A DNA stretch of 64,000 nucleotides from Devosia sp. FJ2-5-3 (GTDB taxonomy: Bacteria; Pseudomonadota; Alphaproteobacteria; Rhizobiales; Devosiaceae): positions 4,031,501 to 4,095,500 of the forward strand of contig NZ_CP104007.1 in NCBI RefSeq assembly GCF_029201545.1, in the 5' to 3' direction. The notes beneath the pieces were generated by a model. The model worked only from the letters and a program-made list of their open reading frames with translations, ran no database searches and was not told the origin of the DNA. How positions within the stretch are numbered: the stretch's first letter is position 1; each line of letters opens with the position of its first letter. Both the position numbers and the translations under genes were made by a program. Shown here piece by piece: positions 18,169 to 28,156 of this stretch.

Positions 18169-18903
18169 ATGAATTCTGCCCAAGACGATCTCGCCCGGCG
18201 CCTGATTGCTGCACATGAGGGCGGCGAGCCCGTGGGCACGGTGGCGCCCGAACTGGTCCCGACCTCGCTGGAAGAAGTCTATGCACTCCAGGACCGCGTC
18301 ATCGCTCATGCGGGTGAAATTGGCGGATGGAAGATCATGGCCGGTGGAGAAGGGGAGCCGCTCTGTGCCCCGGTCCCGGCCAGCCGCTATTATGATGAAG
18401 GCGCCGAGCTCGATGCCGGCCACCACCGGCTGATCATTGCCGAGGTAGAGTTCGCCGTGAAGCTGGGCGCGGATCTGACGCCGGGCGTTGCAGTCGAACA
18501 GGCAATCGCGAGCCTGCATCCGGTGCTCGAATTCATCGCCAATCCCTTCGTGGATCGCGACGCCATGGCGCGCAACCTTCTCTTGGGCGACTTGCAGAGC
18601 AACGGAGCCATTGTGGTGGGGCCGGCGCTCGACCGCTCGATCCTCGACAATCTCACTACCCTCAAGGTGGGTCTCGATACAGACGGCAGCACCGTCAAGA
18701 CGGCCGACACCGGGGCCAGCTGGACCGATGTGGTCGCTGCCCTGGGCTGGCTTGCTCAGCATGCAGCCGCGCGCGGCCTGCCGCTCAGCGCGGGACAAGT
18801 GATCATCACGGGCGCGCGCGTGCTTGCTCCGCTTGCCGGTGCCGCCGAGATCGCCGGCACCCTGGGTGCGTGGGGGCGCGTCAGCGCGCGCCTCAAAGCA
18901 TAA
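18169..18903 (+). CDS. 2-keto-4-pentenoate hydratase-like (FAH superfamily) protein
   Basis: A 244-residue protein of the MhpD/fumarylacetoacetate hydrolase superfamily. Evidence: the N-terminal ALQDRVIAHAGEIGGWKI, an acidic metal site in IIAEVEFAVKLG (ExE), HPVLEFI, and the C-terminal PLSAGQVIITGA with the GxxLxxGxxxxTG-type turn. Members act on 2-keto acids by hydration, decarboxylation or C-C cleavage. It lies 1 bp after the DeoR stop, implying co-transcription with M81. Its last 11 bp overlap the convergent chemotaxis gene. The exact reaction is uncertain. Confidence 0.82.
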   Translation: MNSAQDDLARRLIAAHEGGEPVGTVAPELVPTSLEEVYALQDRVIAHAGEIGGWKIMAGGEGEPLCAPVPASRYYDEGAELDAGHHRLIIAEVEFAVKLGADLTPGVAVEQAIASLHPVLEFIANPFVDRDAMARNLLLGDLQSNGAIVVGPALDRSILDNLTTLKVGLDTDGSTVKTADTGASWTDVVAALGWLAQHAAARGLPLSAGQVIITGARVLAPLAGAAEIAGTLGAWGRVSARLKA

Positions 18904-20626
18904 AGTCGACCATGTCGAACTCCATCTCCGCATCTGCCACAGGCGATGATGCGGGGGTGGGCGCTCCCCAGAGGCGTGAATGGATGGTGCGCTCCGCCTC
19001 CATTGTATAGCTCTTGCGCAGGACATCGAGCACCTCGGCGAGGGCCGCACCGGGATTTTCCGGTTGTGCGCTGTCCGACATCGCCGCGATCTGCAGAGCG
19101 ATATCCTGCATCACTTCGGCAAGAGCGGTCTGGCCCTGCATGCCGGACGCTGCCGCCTGCAGGAGCTTGATCACCTTGGGCCCGTCCGAATTGAGGCTGC
19201 CAAGCGCCTCTGCGAGGCGGTCGTCGAGCGCGGTGAGCAGGGTCAGAGCATGACTTGCCTGCTGCTCAAGGCGGCCAATCTGGCCGGCATTGTCGCCCGT
19301 TGCCGCAGCGCCAAAGGCCTTCGCCAGTTCCGATGACTGGTCGAGTTGGGTCATTGCCGCTTCCGCTGCAACCACGGTTTCGCTGGTCAGCTCCCGCAAT
19401 TGGGTCGCAATGACGGTCAGGGATGCCCCGCGAGGCCCCAGCTGGGCGCATCGGACGGCTGCGTTGAGGCTGACGAGACGCATGTTTGCCTCGATGTCCT
19501 GGACCGCGGCGACGTGCCCCAGCAGCACGCCGACAGTATCGTGGACGGCGGTCGCCACGGTTTCGAGCTTGGATCGCTCGATTTCGCAATCGCGCAGGAT
19601 TGCGGAGGCCGTCCGCAATTGGGCATTCAGCGCGGCCATCGCAGATGTGCTGCCCTTGTCGCTGCCATACAGGTCCCGGCTACGGTCCATGATGATCGCT
19701 GCATCGCTGGCAAGCGCGTCGAGCGCCTGTTCGGCCTGCTGGACCTCCTGGGCGAAATCGGTTGCGGCGCCCGTCAGCTGCGCCTGCTCGAGGGTCGCGA
19801 ATGCAGCGACCGCGTCTGCCCGATCGTCCTCTGCGATGGCAATATTGCCCACCGCCCTGCCGGAGAGCAAAGCCTCCAGACCATCAAGGGCTGCCTCGAC
19901 ATGTTCGAGCCGCTGACGCGTGGAATCGCCAACCTGCAGGGACATCACCGCGCTGCCGATCCGCCCGACGATCTGGCGTGACACGCGGCTGGTATCGGCG
20001 CTGCCTGCCGCTGCCGCCTGTCGCTGGCCGCCAAGGGCCTCGAGCGTGCCCTCCAGGCTACGGGCCAGGGCGGTCAATGTATGGGCATGGCTCTCCTCGA
20101 AACGCGCGCGCTGGCTGGCCGCCTTGTCAACCTCGGCGGTAAGCTGCCGGTAGACCTGCGAGAATTCCAGGATGGTCTGGCTGGCTGTCGAGGACAGGGT
20201 CGAGATGTCGGTGGTGAAGACTTCGAAATCATCGCTGTCGCCAACGATCCCGGCGGCGGTGACGCGTGCATTGATCGAGACAATGCCCATCATCTTGACC
20301 GCGCGGCGGAGATCGCCAATAGGCGATTTTGCAGCAGCCACCACTTCGACGAGCCGGGCCAGGTCGGCTTTCTCCTGGACGAAATTCTCGGAGAGCTCGC
20401 GCGCCTTGTCCGCCACCGCCCGAAGCTGGGCTGTGGCCTCCTCGACTTCCGCACCCTCAAGCGCGTTCGGGAGGGCTTCGAACAGGCGGATCAGCTTGTT
20501 CAGCATGGTGGCGCCATCGGTCAGGCGGGCGCCGACGGAAACAAAAGCGGATTCGATCTGCTGGCGGGGCTGAGTAAGCGCCTCGGCAAGCGAACGAACG
20601 TGATCAGGGGCAGGCAGCCGGGTCAT
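18893..20626 (-). CDS. Soluble MCP-like chemotaxis protein with CheZ-like DxxxQ motif
   Basis: A 577-residue, almost wholly helical protein with no membrane segment or HAMP domain. Two regions resemble degenerate MCP hairpin tips: around 112-130 (MMGIVSINARVTAAGI) and around 375-412 (MRLVSLNAAVRCAQLGPRG, echoing [16 protein letters not shown] of true MCPs). Residues 231-243, QVGDSTRQRLEHV, contain D234-S-T-R-Q238, the spacing of the CheZ phosphatase Asp-Gln pair. The C-terminus EMEFDMVDFML is acidic and amphipathic like the CheY-binding tail of CheZ. It is the last gene of the che operon and overlaps cheB by 4 bp. No other CheY phosphatase gene is present. A phosphatase role is inference. Confidence 0.75.
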   Translation of the reverse strand: MTRLPAPDHVRSLAEALTQPRQQIESAFVSVGARLTDGATMLNKLIRLFEALPNALEGAEVEEATAQLRAVADKARELSENFVQEKADLARLVEVVAAAKSPIGDLRRAVKMMGIVSINARVTAAGIVGDSDDFEVFTTDISTLSSTASQTILEFSQVYRQLTAEVDKAASQRARFEESHAHTLTALARSLEGTLEALGGQRQAAAAGSADTSRVSRQIVGRIGSAVMSLQVGDSTRQRLEHVEAALDGLEALLSGRAVGNIAIAEDDRADAVAAFATLEQAQLTGAATDFAQEVQQAEQALDALASDAAIIMDRSRDLYGSDKGSTSAMAALNAQLRTASAILRDCEIERSKLETVATAVHDTVGVLLGHVAAVQDIEANMRLVSLNAAVRCAQLGPRGASLTVIATQLRELTSETVVAAEAAMTQLDQSSELAKAFGAAATGDNAGQIGRLEQQASHALTLLTALDDRLAEALGSLNSDGPKVIKLLQAAASGMQGQTALAEVMQDIALQIAAMSDSAQPENPGAALAEVLDVLRKSYTMEAERTIHSRLWGAPTPASSPVADAEMEFDMVDFML

Positions 20627-21768
20627 TCGCTGGCTCCGGTTGGGCGTGGCGCGTTGCGGGAAAAGGCGTTGATTTCTGCGGCCATCTTGGTCAGCGGCAG
20701 GACGCGAGCGGCGGCGCCGCGCTGGATGGCTTCCTTGGGCATGCCGAAGACAACCGAAGACTCTTCGTCCTGGGCTACGGTGTGGCTGCCCATCTGGCGC
20801 ATTTCCAAAAGCCCTCGGGCGCCATCGTCACCCATGCCGGTCAGCAGCATTCCCATCGCATTGCGCCCGGCGCTTTGGGCGGTGGAACGGAAGAGAATGT
20901 CGACGGAGGGTCGGTGGCGCGAAATGTGGGGGCCTTCGACGATCTTGGTGGTGTAGCGCGAGCCGTTCCGGACCAGCTGCATATGCACATTGCCCGGCGC
21001 GATCAGCACGCGGCCGGCGACAACGATATCGCCGTCTTCGGCCTCTTTGACTTCGACGGCGCAGGCCGCGTTGAGGCGGCGCGCAAACGCTCCGGTGAAT
21101 TTTTCAGGCATGTGCTGCACGATCAGGATGGGCGGGCAATCGGGAGGGAGGGCCACGAGCACTTCGCGGAGGGCTTCGGTTCCCCCCGTCGACGCCCCGA
21201 TGGCGATCAGCGGATCGGTGACCGGCATGCGGGCAATCATGCTCTCGCGACGCGAATCTGAAAATGGCGGAATAATCGCGTCGGCGGTCAGCTTGGCCTC
21301 GACGGTCAGCGCCGGTGCCGTCTTGCGCAGACCACGCAGTTTGGCATGCGCGGCCGCCTTGGCGGCGTCACAGATGCGCATCCGTGATTCCTGGAGGAAC
21401 TGGGCCGTGTCGACGCGCGGCTTGGCGACAACGTCCACGGCTCCGGCCTCGAGGGCCTGCATCAGCGTGTCCGAACCGGCCTGTGCCAGGCTCGAACAGA
21501 TCACGACCGGAATCGGCTTCTGGGCCATGATCTTCTTGAGGAAGGTAATGCCGTCCATGCGCGGCAGTTCGATGTCGAGGAAGATGACGTCCGGCACCTC
21601 CTGGCGAATGCGCTCGACCGCCACATAGGGGTCGGCCGCCGTCGCCATGACTTCGAGGTCTGGGTCGGCAGCGATGATTTCGCTCAGTGTGGTGCGCACC
21701 GAGGCGCTGTCATCAACGATGAGGACACGGATCTTGTTCGAACCGGAGGCAGGCATCCGCAAACTCAC
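20623..21768 (-). CDS. cheB: Chemotaxis response regulator protein-glutamate methylesterase CheB
   Basis: Removes methyl groups from MCP glutamates and deamidates glutamines when phosphorylated by CheA. Its 381 residues comprise an N-terminal receiver domain with VIFLD65IELP as phospho-site and a C-terminal methylesterase. The triad is visible as S193 in GASTGG, H219 in QHMPEKF, and the Asp of GMGDDGA (D315). The long linker between the domains is normal for CheB. It overlaps the downstream gene by 4 bp and the cheR stop by 4 bp, as expected within a tightly coupled operon. Confidence 0.96.
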   Translation of the reverse strand: MSLRMPASGSNKIRVLIVDDSASVRTTLSEIIAADPDLEVMATAADPYVAVERIRQEVPDVIFLDIELPRMDGITFLKKIMAQKPIPVVICSSLAQAGSDTLMQALEAGAVDVVAKPRVDTAQFLQESRMRICDAAKAAAHAKLRGLRKTAPALTVEAKLTADAIIPPFSDSRRESMIARMPVTDPLIAIGASTGGTEALREVLVALPPDCPPILIVQHMPEKFTGAFARRLNAACAVEVKEAEDGDIVVAGRVLIAPGNVHMQLVRNGSRYTTKIVEGPHISRHRPSVDILFRSTAQSAGRNAMGMLLTGMGDDGARGLLEMRQMGSHTVAQDEESSVVFGMPKEAIQRGAAARVLPLTKMAAEINAFSRNAPRPTGASE

Positions 21769-22631
21769 AGGCGCTGGAATACGGCAGGAGCAACCTGGCG
21801 TACGGGAATGGTGGTGCCGATCATGGACTCGGAATGACCAAGAAGTAGATAACCGCCGGGCCGCAAATGCGCGACGAGCCGCCCGATGACAGCGGCCTGG
21901 TCGGCCTTGTCGAAATAGATCAGCACATTGCGCAGGAAGATGATGTCGACGTCCCGGTCATAGGGATAGGCGCTGTCCATGAGGTTGAGCCGCTGGAAGC
22001 GCACAAGACGGCGCAGTTCAGGGACGATGCGAACCTCGGTACGCGGCCCGCCCTTGCGCGACCACATGAGGTAGCGCGACTGCATGTCGGGCGGCACCGG
22101 CGCGATCTGTTCGGCCGGATAAATGCCACGGCTGCCCTGGGCGAGGACATCGGTCGACACGTCCGTGCCCAGAATGGAAAACCGGAAATTATCCTGCTGC
22201 CGCGTCATGTCCGCGAGCACCATCGCAATGGTGTAGGCTTCTGCACCGGTTGAGGCGGCGGCGCTCCACACCTTGAGCAGGGGCCGACGCTCACCGCCCC
22301 GAGCCTGGAGCAGGTTGGGCACGAGGGCAGACTGCATCAGGTCGAAATGTTCCGGCTCGCGGAAAAAATCGGTCTTGTTGGTCGTGACCACGTTGATGAG
22401 GTAGACAAGTTCCTGATCCAGTCCGCCCTTGCGAAACACATAGTCGCAATAGGCGTCGAAACTGGGCAGGCTCAGTGCGCGCAGACGGCGACGCAACCGC
22501 CCCTCCACCATCATGCGTTTGGCAGGCGGCAGACGGATCCCCACCTCCTTGCCGATCAGGGTGGCGATTTTGCCGAAATCGGCATGGCTGAGATGGTCTT
22601 CATCCGCCTGGACGAGACGCGCAGTCGACAT
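21765..22631 (-). CDS. cheR: Chemotaxis protein methyltransferase CheR
   Basis: S-adenosylmethionine-dependent methyltransferase that methylates MCP glutamates. About 288 residues, with an N-terminal helical domain (DFGKIATLIGKEVGIRLP) and a C-terminal SAM domain (LKVWSAAASTGAEAYTIAMV, ILGTDVSTDVLAQ, DIIFLRNVLIYFD). The start is ambiguous: ATG at 22631, or an in-frame TTG at 22640 that has a better placed GGAGG. The longer open frame to 22787 would overlap cheW and is unlikely. It sits between cheW and cheB. Confidence 0.94.
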   Translation of the reverse strand: MSTARLVQADEDHLSHADFGKIATLIGKEVGIRLPPAKRMMVEGRLRRRLRALSLPSFDAYCDYVFRKGGLDQELVYLINVVTTNKTDFFREPEHFDLMQSALVPNLLQARGGERRPLLKVWSAAASTGAEAYTIAMVLADMTRQQDNFRFSILGTDVSTDVLAQGSRGIYPAEQIAPVPPDMQSRYLMWSRKGGPRTEVRIVPELRRLVRFQRLNLMDSAYPYDRDVDIIFLRNVLIYFDKADQAAVIGRLVAHLRPGGYLLLGHSESMIGTTIPVRQVAPAVFQRL

Positions 22632-22690
22632 TTGGCCCAAGATGGCCTCCGCGGGAAGAAGGTCCGCGCCGTGGCGCGGGCCTGTTGAAG

Positions 22691-23149
22691 TCAGGCGGCT
22701 GAAAGAACGGCTTCGGCGCCGAGGAGACGGTCGAGGTCGAGAACCGTCACGAACTCGCCATTCCTCCTGCCGATACCCTCGATGCAATGCCCATCCCAGG
22801 CGGCGTTCACCGCCGGCGGAGGATCGAGCTGATCGCTGTCGAGCACTGTCACCTCGAACACGCGGTCGGCCTTGAGGCCCAGCGTCACCGGGCCGGTCGG
22901 CCCGTTGATGGCCAGCACGACGATCCGCGTGTTCTCCGTGTCCGGAGCCGGCTCCATGTCAAGGGTCCGACGCAGATCGATCACCGGCACGCCCTGCCCC
23001 CGCACATCGATAATGCCGAGAAAATTCGCGGGCGCCCGCGGCAGGCGCGAGATGGTGCGCATGTCCAGGATTTCCTGGACCTTGGTGACGGGCGCAGCGA
23101 ATTTTTCATCCGCCACTCCCAGGGTCACATATTGGTTTTGATCAGGCAT
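22691..23149 (-). CDS. cheW: Chemotaxis coupling protein CheW, copy 2
   Basis: A 152-residue SH3-like adaptor linking CheA to receptors. YVTLGVADEKFAAPVTKVQEIL, then NFLGIIDVRGQGVPVIDLRR, is the classic CheW core. It has the conserved NVRG-type turn, here DVRG, for receptor contact. It is separated by 11 bp from the MCP gene upstream. This is the second cheW in the operon (the other is at 27644), and the two differ substantially in sequence, so they may serve different receptors or array positions. Confidence 0.95.
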   Translation of the reverse strand: MPDQNQYVTLGVADEKFAAPVTKVQEILDMRTISRLPRAPANFLGIIDVRGQGVPVIDLRRTLDMEPAPDTENTRIVVLAINGPTGPVTLGLKADRVFEVTVLDSDQLDPPPAVNAAWDGHCIEGIGRRNGEFVTVLDLDRLLGAEAVLSAA

Positions 23150-23160
23150 GTCTTGTCTCG

Positions 23161-25464
23161 CTACGCAACGCTGCGGCTGAAGCCTTCGTCGATCTCGTCC
23201 GTGGCATCGTCGAGGGCGAGGTCGAATCCGCCCGCGCCCCCAGTGGCCTTGCCGGCCGGCTTGCGCATATGGGGCGCCGCTGCCAACAGGGCGGACCGAA
23301 CATCCCGCTTGGCCGGCTTTGCCGCATGGGTCGAAACCGAAACACCGGCCAGGCGGAAATAGCTGATCGCGCTCTGCAATTGCTCGGACTGGCTCGCCAG
23401 TTCCTCAGCCGTGGAGGACATTTCCTCGGCGGCGGAGGTGTTTTGCTGGGTCACCTTGTCGAGCTGCTGGATGGCGGTGTTGATCTGTGCGGCACCGGCA
23501 TTCTGCTCGCGGCTGCCGGCGGAGATCTCTCCCACCAGTTCAGCTGTGCGCTGGATGTCGGGAACCAGCTTGCCCAGCATTTCGCCGGCGGACTGGGCAG
23601 CCTTGACGGTCGTACCGGACAGGGTGGAGATCTCTGCGGCAGCGGCCTGGCTGCGTTCTGCAAGCTTGCGCACTTCGGACGCGACCACTGCAAAGCCCCG
23701 GCCATGCTCGCCCGCGCGGGCCGCTTCGACGGCTGCGTTGAGCGCCAGGAGATCGGTCTGGCGAGCGATTTCCTGCACGACCATGATCTTTTCGGCGATC
23801 GTCTCCATTGCGGAAACGGCACTGTTGACCGCCTGGCCCGAGGCGATGGCGTCGGCAGCGGACTGGCGAGCGATCTTTTCGGTCTGGTTGGCATTGTCGG
23901 CGGACTGCTTGATGGTCGCAGCCATTTCTTCCATCGAGGCCGAGGCCTCTTCGGTGGACGAGGCCTGTTCGGTCGCACCCTGGCTCAGCTGTTCAGCGGT
24001 GGCGGACATTTCCTGAGCGCCGGCCGACACATTGTTGGCCGACGAAATGGCGTCCGAGATGACCTCGCGCAGCTTGAACACCATGCGCTCGAGCGCAACG
24101 CCGAGAGTATCCTTGTCGGACAGACGCTTGGGCTCGACGGTCAAATCGCCGGAGGCGATCTTTTCGGCAATCGCGGCAGAACCGCTGAGGCTTGCAACCA
24201 TGCGCTGCAGGGCATCGCCAATGACGTCCTTGTCGGAGGCCTTCTTGGGCTCTGCAGAAAGATCGCCGTCGGCAACCTGGCTTGCGATGGCAGCAACGCC
24301 GCGCAGGCTCTCCGTGACGTTGTTCACCGTATCGACGAGATCCTTGATCTCGTCATTGCTCTTGACCTCGACGCGCTGGTCGAGATCGCCGAGGGCGACG
24401 GCAGTGAGCGCCGTCTTGACGCGATTGAGGCCGCCACTGATGCCGACAACGATAAAGATTGCGGCAAGCGCTGCGACAATCGCCGAACCGACCAACAGGC
24501 CGATCAGCATCATCAGGCTGTTCTGGTAGAGGCTCGATGCGTCTTCAGCCGACTTTGCCAGCATGCTGCGCGTGGTCTCGATCATGCCGTCAAGCACGGT
24601 GTTGGCTTCACCCGCCAGCACAGCGCCGAGGTTCGCAGCGTCTGCGGCAGCCAGGTCGGCGCGGCTCATGCTCATCGCCACAGCTTTGTCCATGGCGACG
24701 ACCATGTCGCCATAAGCCGATTCCACGGCAGCAAAGAGGGCAGCTTCCGACGCAGGAATGGCGCGGCGAAGGATCGGCAGGCTTGTGCTGATGGCTTCCA
24801 GGCCGGACTGATAGTCGGCATGCCAGCGATCCTGCAATTCGGTGTCCATGGAGGCGAGCAACACGTTTCGCTGCTGGCGGAACATGTCGGACATGGTCAG
24901 GAACATGTCCGTGGCGCGCTGATAGGCCGGGAACGCCGAGATGTCTCCCGCCTCGACCTTGGTGGCCAGGGCCGATTTGAGCGCAGTCATGGTCTCCTCA
25001 ACCCGACCAAGCGTCTCGCTTCCTTCGCTTCGGCTGATCGCCAGCGCCAGGACGTCGCTCTTGATCAGGCCATGCTGCTCGGCGAGCTTTGCAGCATCGT
25101 GGAACTCGTTGAATTCTTTCTCGAAAGAGTCGATCGTGCCGTAATTGCTGGGATCGGCATTGGCGCGGAGCCGTACGAGTGAAGTGTTCACCTCGTCGAC
25201 ATCCTCCTGAATGGAGGCCACCATTCCCTGCGCTTCCGCTGCATCGCTGGTCAGCACCAGTGCCCGGGTCCGCGACCCCATGCTCTCGAGGCTGCCCTGG
25301 ATTTCCATAATCGTCAGGGCGTTGGCGGTGCGCACGTTGACGATGTTGTTCAGAGAGTCGTTGAGATTGCCGAGATTCTGAATGGCAATCAGCATGCTGC
25401 CGGCCGACAATGCAACAACTGTCGCAAAGGTAGCCGCCAGCTTGGCCTTGATAGTGATACGCAT
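23161..25464 (-). CDS. Methyl-accepting chemotaxis protein with multiple HAMP units
   Basis: A 767-residue transmembrane receptor. TM1 is at about 8-30, followed by a periplasmic helical-bundle sensor (about 31-314) and TM2 at about 315-338. Then come a canonical HAMP ([20 protein letters not shown]) and two further HAMP-like repeats containing [12 protein letters not shown] and [12 protein letters not shown]. The MCP signalling domain follows, with the hairpin tip [21 protein letters not shown] poly-HAMP stack is uncommon in membrane MCPs. The C-terminus lacks an NWETF-type CheR tether. It lies 95 bp downstream of the other MCP gene, with a nearly identical signalling domain. Confidence 0.95.
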   Translation of the reverse strand: MRITIKAKLAATFATVVALSAGSMLIAIQNLGNLNDSLNNIVNVRTANALTIMEIQGSLESMGSRTRALVLTSDAAEAQGMVASIQEDVDEVNTSLVRLRANADPSNYGTIDSFEKEFNEFHDAAKLAEQHGLIKSDVLALAISRSEGSETLGRVEETMTALKSALATKVEAGDISAFPAYQRATDMFLTMSDMFRQQRNVLLASMDTELQDRWHADYQSGLEAISTSLPILRRAIPASEAALFAAVESAYGDMVVAMDKAVAMSMSRADLAAADAANLGAVLAGEANTVLDGMIETTRSMLAKSAEDASSLYQNSLMMLIGLLVGSAIVAALAAIFIVVGISGGLNRVKTALTAVALGDLDQRVEVKSNDEIKDLVDTVNNVTESLRGVAAIASQVADGDLSAEPKKASDKDVIGDALQRMVASLSGSAAIAEKIASGDLTVEPKRLSDKDTLGVALERMVFKLREVISDAISSANNVSAGAQEMSATAEQLSQGATEQASSTEEASASMEEMAATIKQSADNANQTEKIARQSAADAIASGQAVNSAVSAMETIAEKIMVVQEIARQTDLLALNAAVEAARAGEHGRGFAVVASEVRKLAERSQAAAAEISTLSGTTVKAAQSAGEMLGKLVPDIQRTAELVGEISAGSREQNAGAAQINTAIQQLDKVTQQNTSAAEEMSSTAEELASQSEQLQSAISYFRLAGVSVSTHAAKPAKRDVRSALLAAAPHMRKPAGKATGGAGGFDLALDDATDEIDEGFSRSVA

Positions 25465-25559
25465 GAAAGTAAGTGCCCCCTAGGCAGAAAGTGTGGCGCG
25501 CCGAGCGCCGTCTACTAATTGGTGGCGCCGCAATGACCCGCGGCGCCAGCGTTCTTCGA

Positions 25560-27647
25560 TCAGGCAGCGCCGCGGCGCGAAAATTCGCCGTCGAGATCAT
25601 CTGCCCCGCTGTCGAGGTCGAGGTCGAACCCACCCTGGCTCCGGGGGGCCGGCTGTCCCTTCATGTGCGGTGCACTGGCCAGGACGGCGGCGCGCAGATC
25701 GCGCTTGGCGCTGCGGGCTGGAGCCCGAGGCGGGGCCAAAGCGGCGACATTCTTGGCGTTCAGCCGGAAATAGCTGATCGCGGACTGCAATTGTTCGGCC
25801 TGGCTGGCCAGTTCCTCGGCCGTGGACGACATTTCTTCGGCTGCTGACGTATTCTGCTGGGTGACCTTGTCGAGCTGCTGGATGGCAGTGTTGATCTGGG
25901 CGGCTCCGGCATTCTGCTCGCGACTGCCTGCGGAAATTTCTTCGACCAGTTCGGCCGTCCGCTGAATGTCCGGGACCAGCTTGGACAGCATGTCCCCTGC
26001 CGATTGTGCGGCCTTGACCGTGGTGCCGGAGAGCGTCGAGATCTCGGCGGCGGCAGCCTGGCTGCGCTCGGCTAGCTTGCGCACTTCGGAAGCCACCACG
26101 GCAAAGCCGCGACCATGTTCACCGGCACGTGCCGCTTCGACGGCCGCGTTGAGTGCGAGGAGATCGGTCTGGCGGGCGATTTCCTGCACCACCATGATCT
26201 TTTCGGCGATGGTCTGCATGGCGACGACGGCGTTGTTCACGGCATCGCCGGAGGCGATCGCATCGGCAGCGGATTGACGGGCAATCTTTTCAGTCTGGGT
26301 AGCGTTGTCGGCGGACTGCTTGATGGTCGCGGCCATTTCTTCCATCGAGGCCGAAGCCTCTTCGGTCGAGGAGGCCTGCTCTGTCGCACCCTGGCTCAGC
26401 TGTTCAGCCGTGGCAGACATTTCCTGGCTTCCGGCGGCCACGTTCCTGGTAGCCGCAGTCACTTCCGCAACCACTTCGCGCAGCTTGGAGGTCATCGAAT
26501 TGAGGGCCTTGATGAGGTCACCGACCTCGTCGTCACCCTTGACCTGGACCGTGGCATTGAGATCGCCGGCAGCAACTTCGTTGGCGAGGTGAACTGCACT
26601 CGACAAGGCGCGGGAGATGGTAACGACAATCCATGTCGCCGCGATAGCGGCGATCAGCACCGAGATCACAAGCAGGCCGATGAGCAGCGCCAGCGACTGT
26701 TCATAAAGCGTGTCTGCTGCCGCATCCGATGCCGCCACGGAAGCAATGTTGGAAGCGATGACCTCATCGAGGCCAGCGATAAGCTGGTCTCGGGTCTCCT
26801 TGATCCGACCGTTCAGCAGGTCGCGCGCCATCGTATCGCCATTTTCGAGCGACACGGTGGCGACCTGACCTGAAACCTCGAGCCATTTGACGATATCATC
26901 GGCAAGGCTATCGAATTGGGCGCGATCCTGACCAGACAGCTGGCGGCCCAAGGCGTTGACATTGGACTGCAATTCGGCCCGACGCTCGGCCAAGAGGTCG
27001 CCATACTGGACCTGCGTGGCACTGTCATCGGAAGTGGCGAGGACCTGGAGAAGGTCCATCTCGTATTCGGCAACCGCGGTATCGAGGGCGCTCAACGCCT
27101 GGTAGCGCGAGAACTCTGCCGTGGCACCCGAGGCGACATTGCCCGCAAGGCTGGCTTCCAGCACATCCATTGACGCATCGACGTCGGAATAGGCTGCTGC
27201 AAGTTCGGACTGGGCCAGTTCGCGCGCGATTGTGCCGGAGTTCATTAGGGCGAAGGTGCGCAGATCGGCATCGGCGGCCTTATAGGCCTGCCAGGCCGGC
27301 ATCATGGCATTGATCTGCGCATCTTCGGCGTCAGTCTCTGCCAGGTCGAGAAGCGTCTGAACGCCGGCCTCGAACCCGGCCATTTCCGCATCGAGCGCTG
27401 CCAGGAGCGATTGCATTTCCGGCACGTCGTCTGCAAGTACGAGCGAGCGCTGGTCACGGCCGATACGGGTGACGCGTTCCTGCAGCTCATTGGCGGCCGT
27501 CGCACCGGCAAAATCGAGATCGATGATATCGTCGAGTGTCGACTTCATCGTGCCGAAATTGGTGATGGCAACGAACATGCTGACGCCCGAAAGCAGGACG
27601 ACCGCACTGAAGGTCGCCGCCAGTTTCGTCTTAATAGTCAATCTCAC
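25560..27647 (-). CDS. Methyl-accepting chemotaxis protein
   Basis: A 695-residue receptor: TM1 near 8-30, a periplasmic sensor of about 270 residues, TM2 at about 315-340 ([20 protein letters not shown]), a single HAMP ([20 protein letters not shown]) and a signalling domain. Its last 280 or so residues are close to identical with the MCP at 23161, whereas the sensor domains have diverged, so the pair arose by duplication with sensor divergence or later homogenisation. The ligand is unknown. It overlaps the preceding cheW by 4 bp. Confidence 0.95.
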   Translation of the reverse strand: MRLTIKTKLAATFSAVVLLSGVSMFVAITNFGTMKSTLDDIIDLDFAGATAANELQERVTRIGRDQRSLVLADDVPEMQSLLAALDAEMAGFEAGVQTLLDLAETDAEDAQINAMMPAWQAYKAADADLRTFALMNSGTIARELAQSELAAAYSDVDASMDVLEASLAGNVASGATAEFSRYQALSALDTAVAEYEMDLLQVLATSDDSATQVQYGDLLAERRAELQSNVNALGRQLSGQDRAQFDSLADDIVKWLEVSGQVATVSLENGDTMARDLLNGRIKETRDQLIAGLDEVIASNIASVAASDAAADTLYEQSLALLIGLLVISVLIAAIAATWIVVTISRALSSAVHLANEVAAGDLNATVQVKGDDEVGDLIKALNSMTSKLREVVAEVTAATRNVAAGSQEMSATAEQLSQGATEQASSTEEASASMEEMAATIKQSADNATQTEKIARQSAADAIASGDAVNNAVVAMQTIAEKIMVVQEIARQTDLLALNAAVEAARAGEHGRGFAVVASEVRKLAERSQAAAAEISTLSGTTVKAAQSAGDMLSKLVPDIQRTAELVEEISAGSREQNAGAAQINTAIQQLDKVTQQNTSAAEEMSSTAEELASQAEQLQSAISYFRLNAKNVAALAPPRAPARSAKRDLRAAVLASAPHMKGQPAPRSQGGFDLDLDSGADDLDGEFSRRGAA

Positions 27648-28156
27648 AATGCAGACCCTTCTTCTGATGCTGCTGCGGCTGGGCTCCTGCCCGCCGATGT
27701 TTCGAAAATTCGTTCCATGTCGGGAATGATGATGAAGCCGCCATTCCGCTTGCCGATGCCCTTGACGTATTCGGGCCGCCAGCGCATGCCGACCTTGGGC
27801 GCCTCCTCGATGGACGCTGCCTCGATATCGGTGACGTCGTGGACCTTGTCGGCAAGGATGCCGGCTATGGTCGGTTCGCCGTCGATGTCGACTTCCATGA
27901 CGACGATGCGCGTGTCTTCATCCGGCTCCGGCCGATGCATGCCGAACATCACGCGAAGGTCGGCCAGGGGCACGACGCGGCCGCGCACATTGATCAGCCC
28001 ACCCACGAACGAGGGGGAGTTGGGCACTTCCGTAATGGGCACAAGATCGAGAATCTCGCGTACCCGGCTGGCTTCCACCGCAAACAATTCGTCTTCGAGA
28101 CGGATGGTGAGGGCGGTCATGGACCCCGTCAGTTCGCTCTTTTCCAGCGCGCTCAT
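27644..28156 (-). CDS. cheW: Chemotaxis coupling protein CheW, copy 1
   Basis: A 170-residue CheW with the core [20 protein letters not shown] and [19 protein letters not shown] (canonical NVRG). Residues after 150 form a short Ala/Gly/Ser tail. It overlaps cheA upstream and the MCP downstream by 4 bp each (ATGA-type junctions), so translation is coupled across all three genes. Confidence 0.95.
   Translation of the reverse strand: MSALEKSELTGSMTALTIRLEDELFAVEASRVREILDLVPITEVPNSPSFVGGLINVRGRVVPLADLRVMFGMHRPEPDEDTRIVVMEVDIDGEPTIAGILADKVHDVTDIEAASIEEAPKVGMRWRPEYVKGIGKRNGGFIIIPDMERIFETSAGRSPAAAASEEGSAL

Noticed and set aside
23269..25182. 637-residue open frame on the plus strand opposite the MCP gene
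   Set aside because: It mirrors the codon structure of the real MCP on the minus strand, is very Gly/His/Arg-rich, shows no domain and has no ribosome site. Same reasoning applies to other long antisense frames such as 9227-10780, 40030-41451 and 42119-43696.
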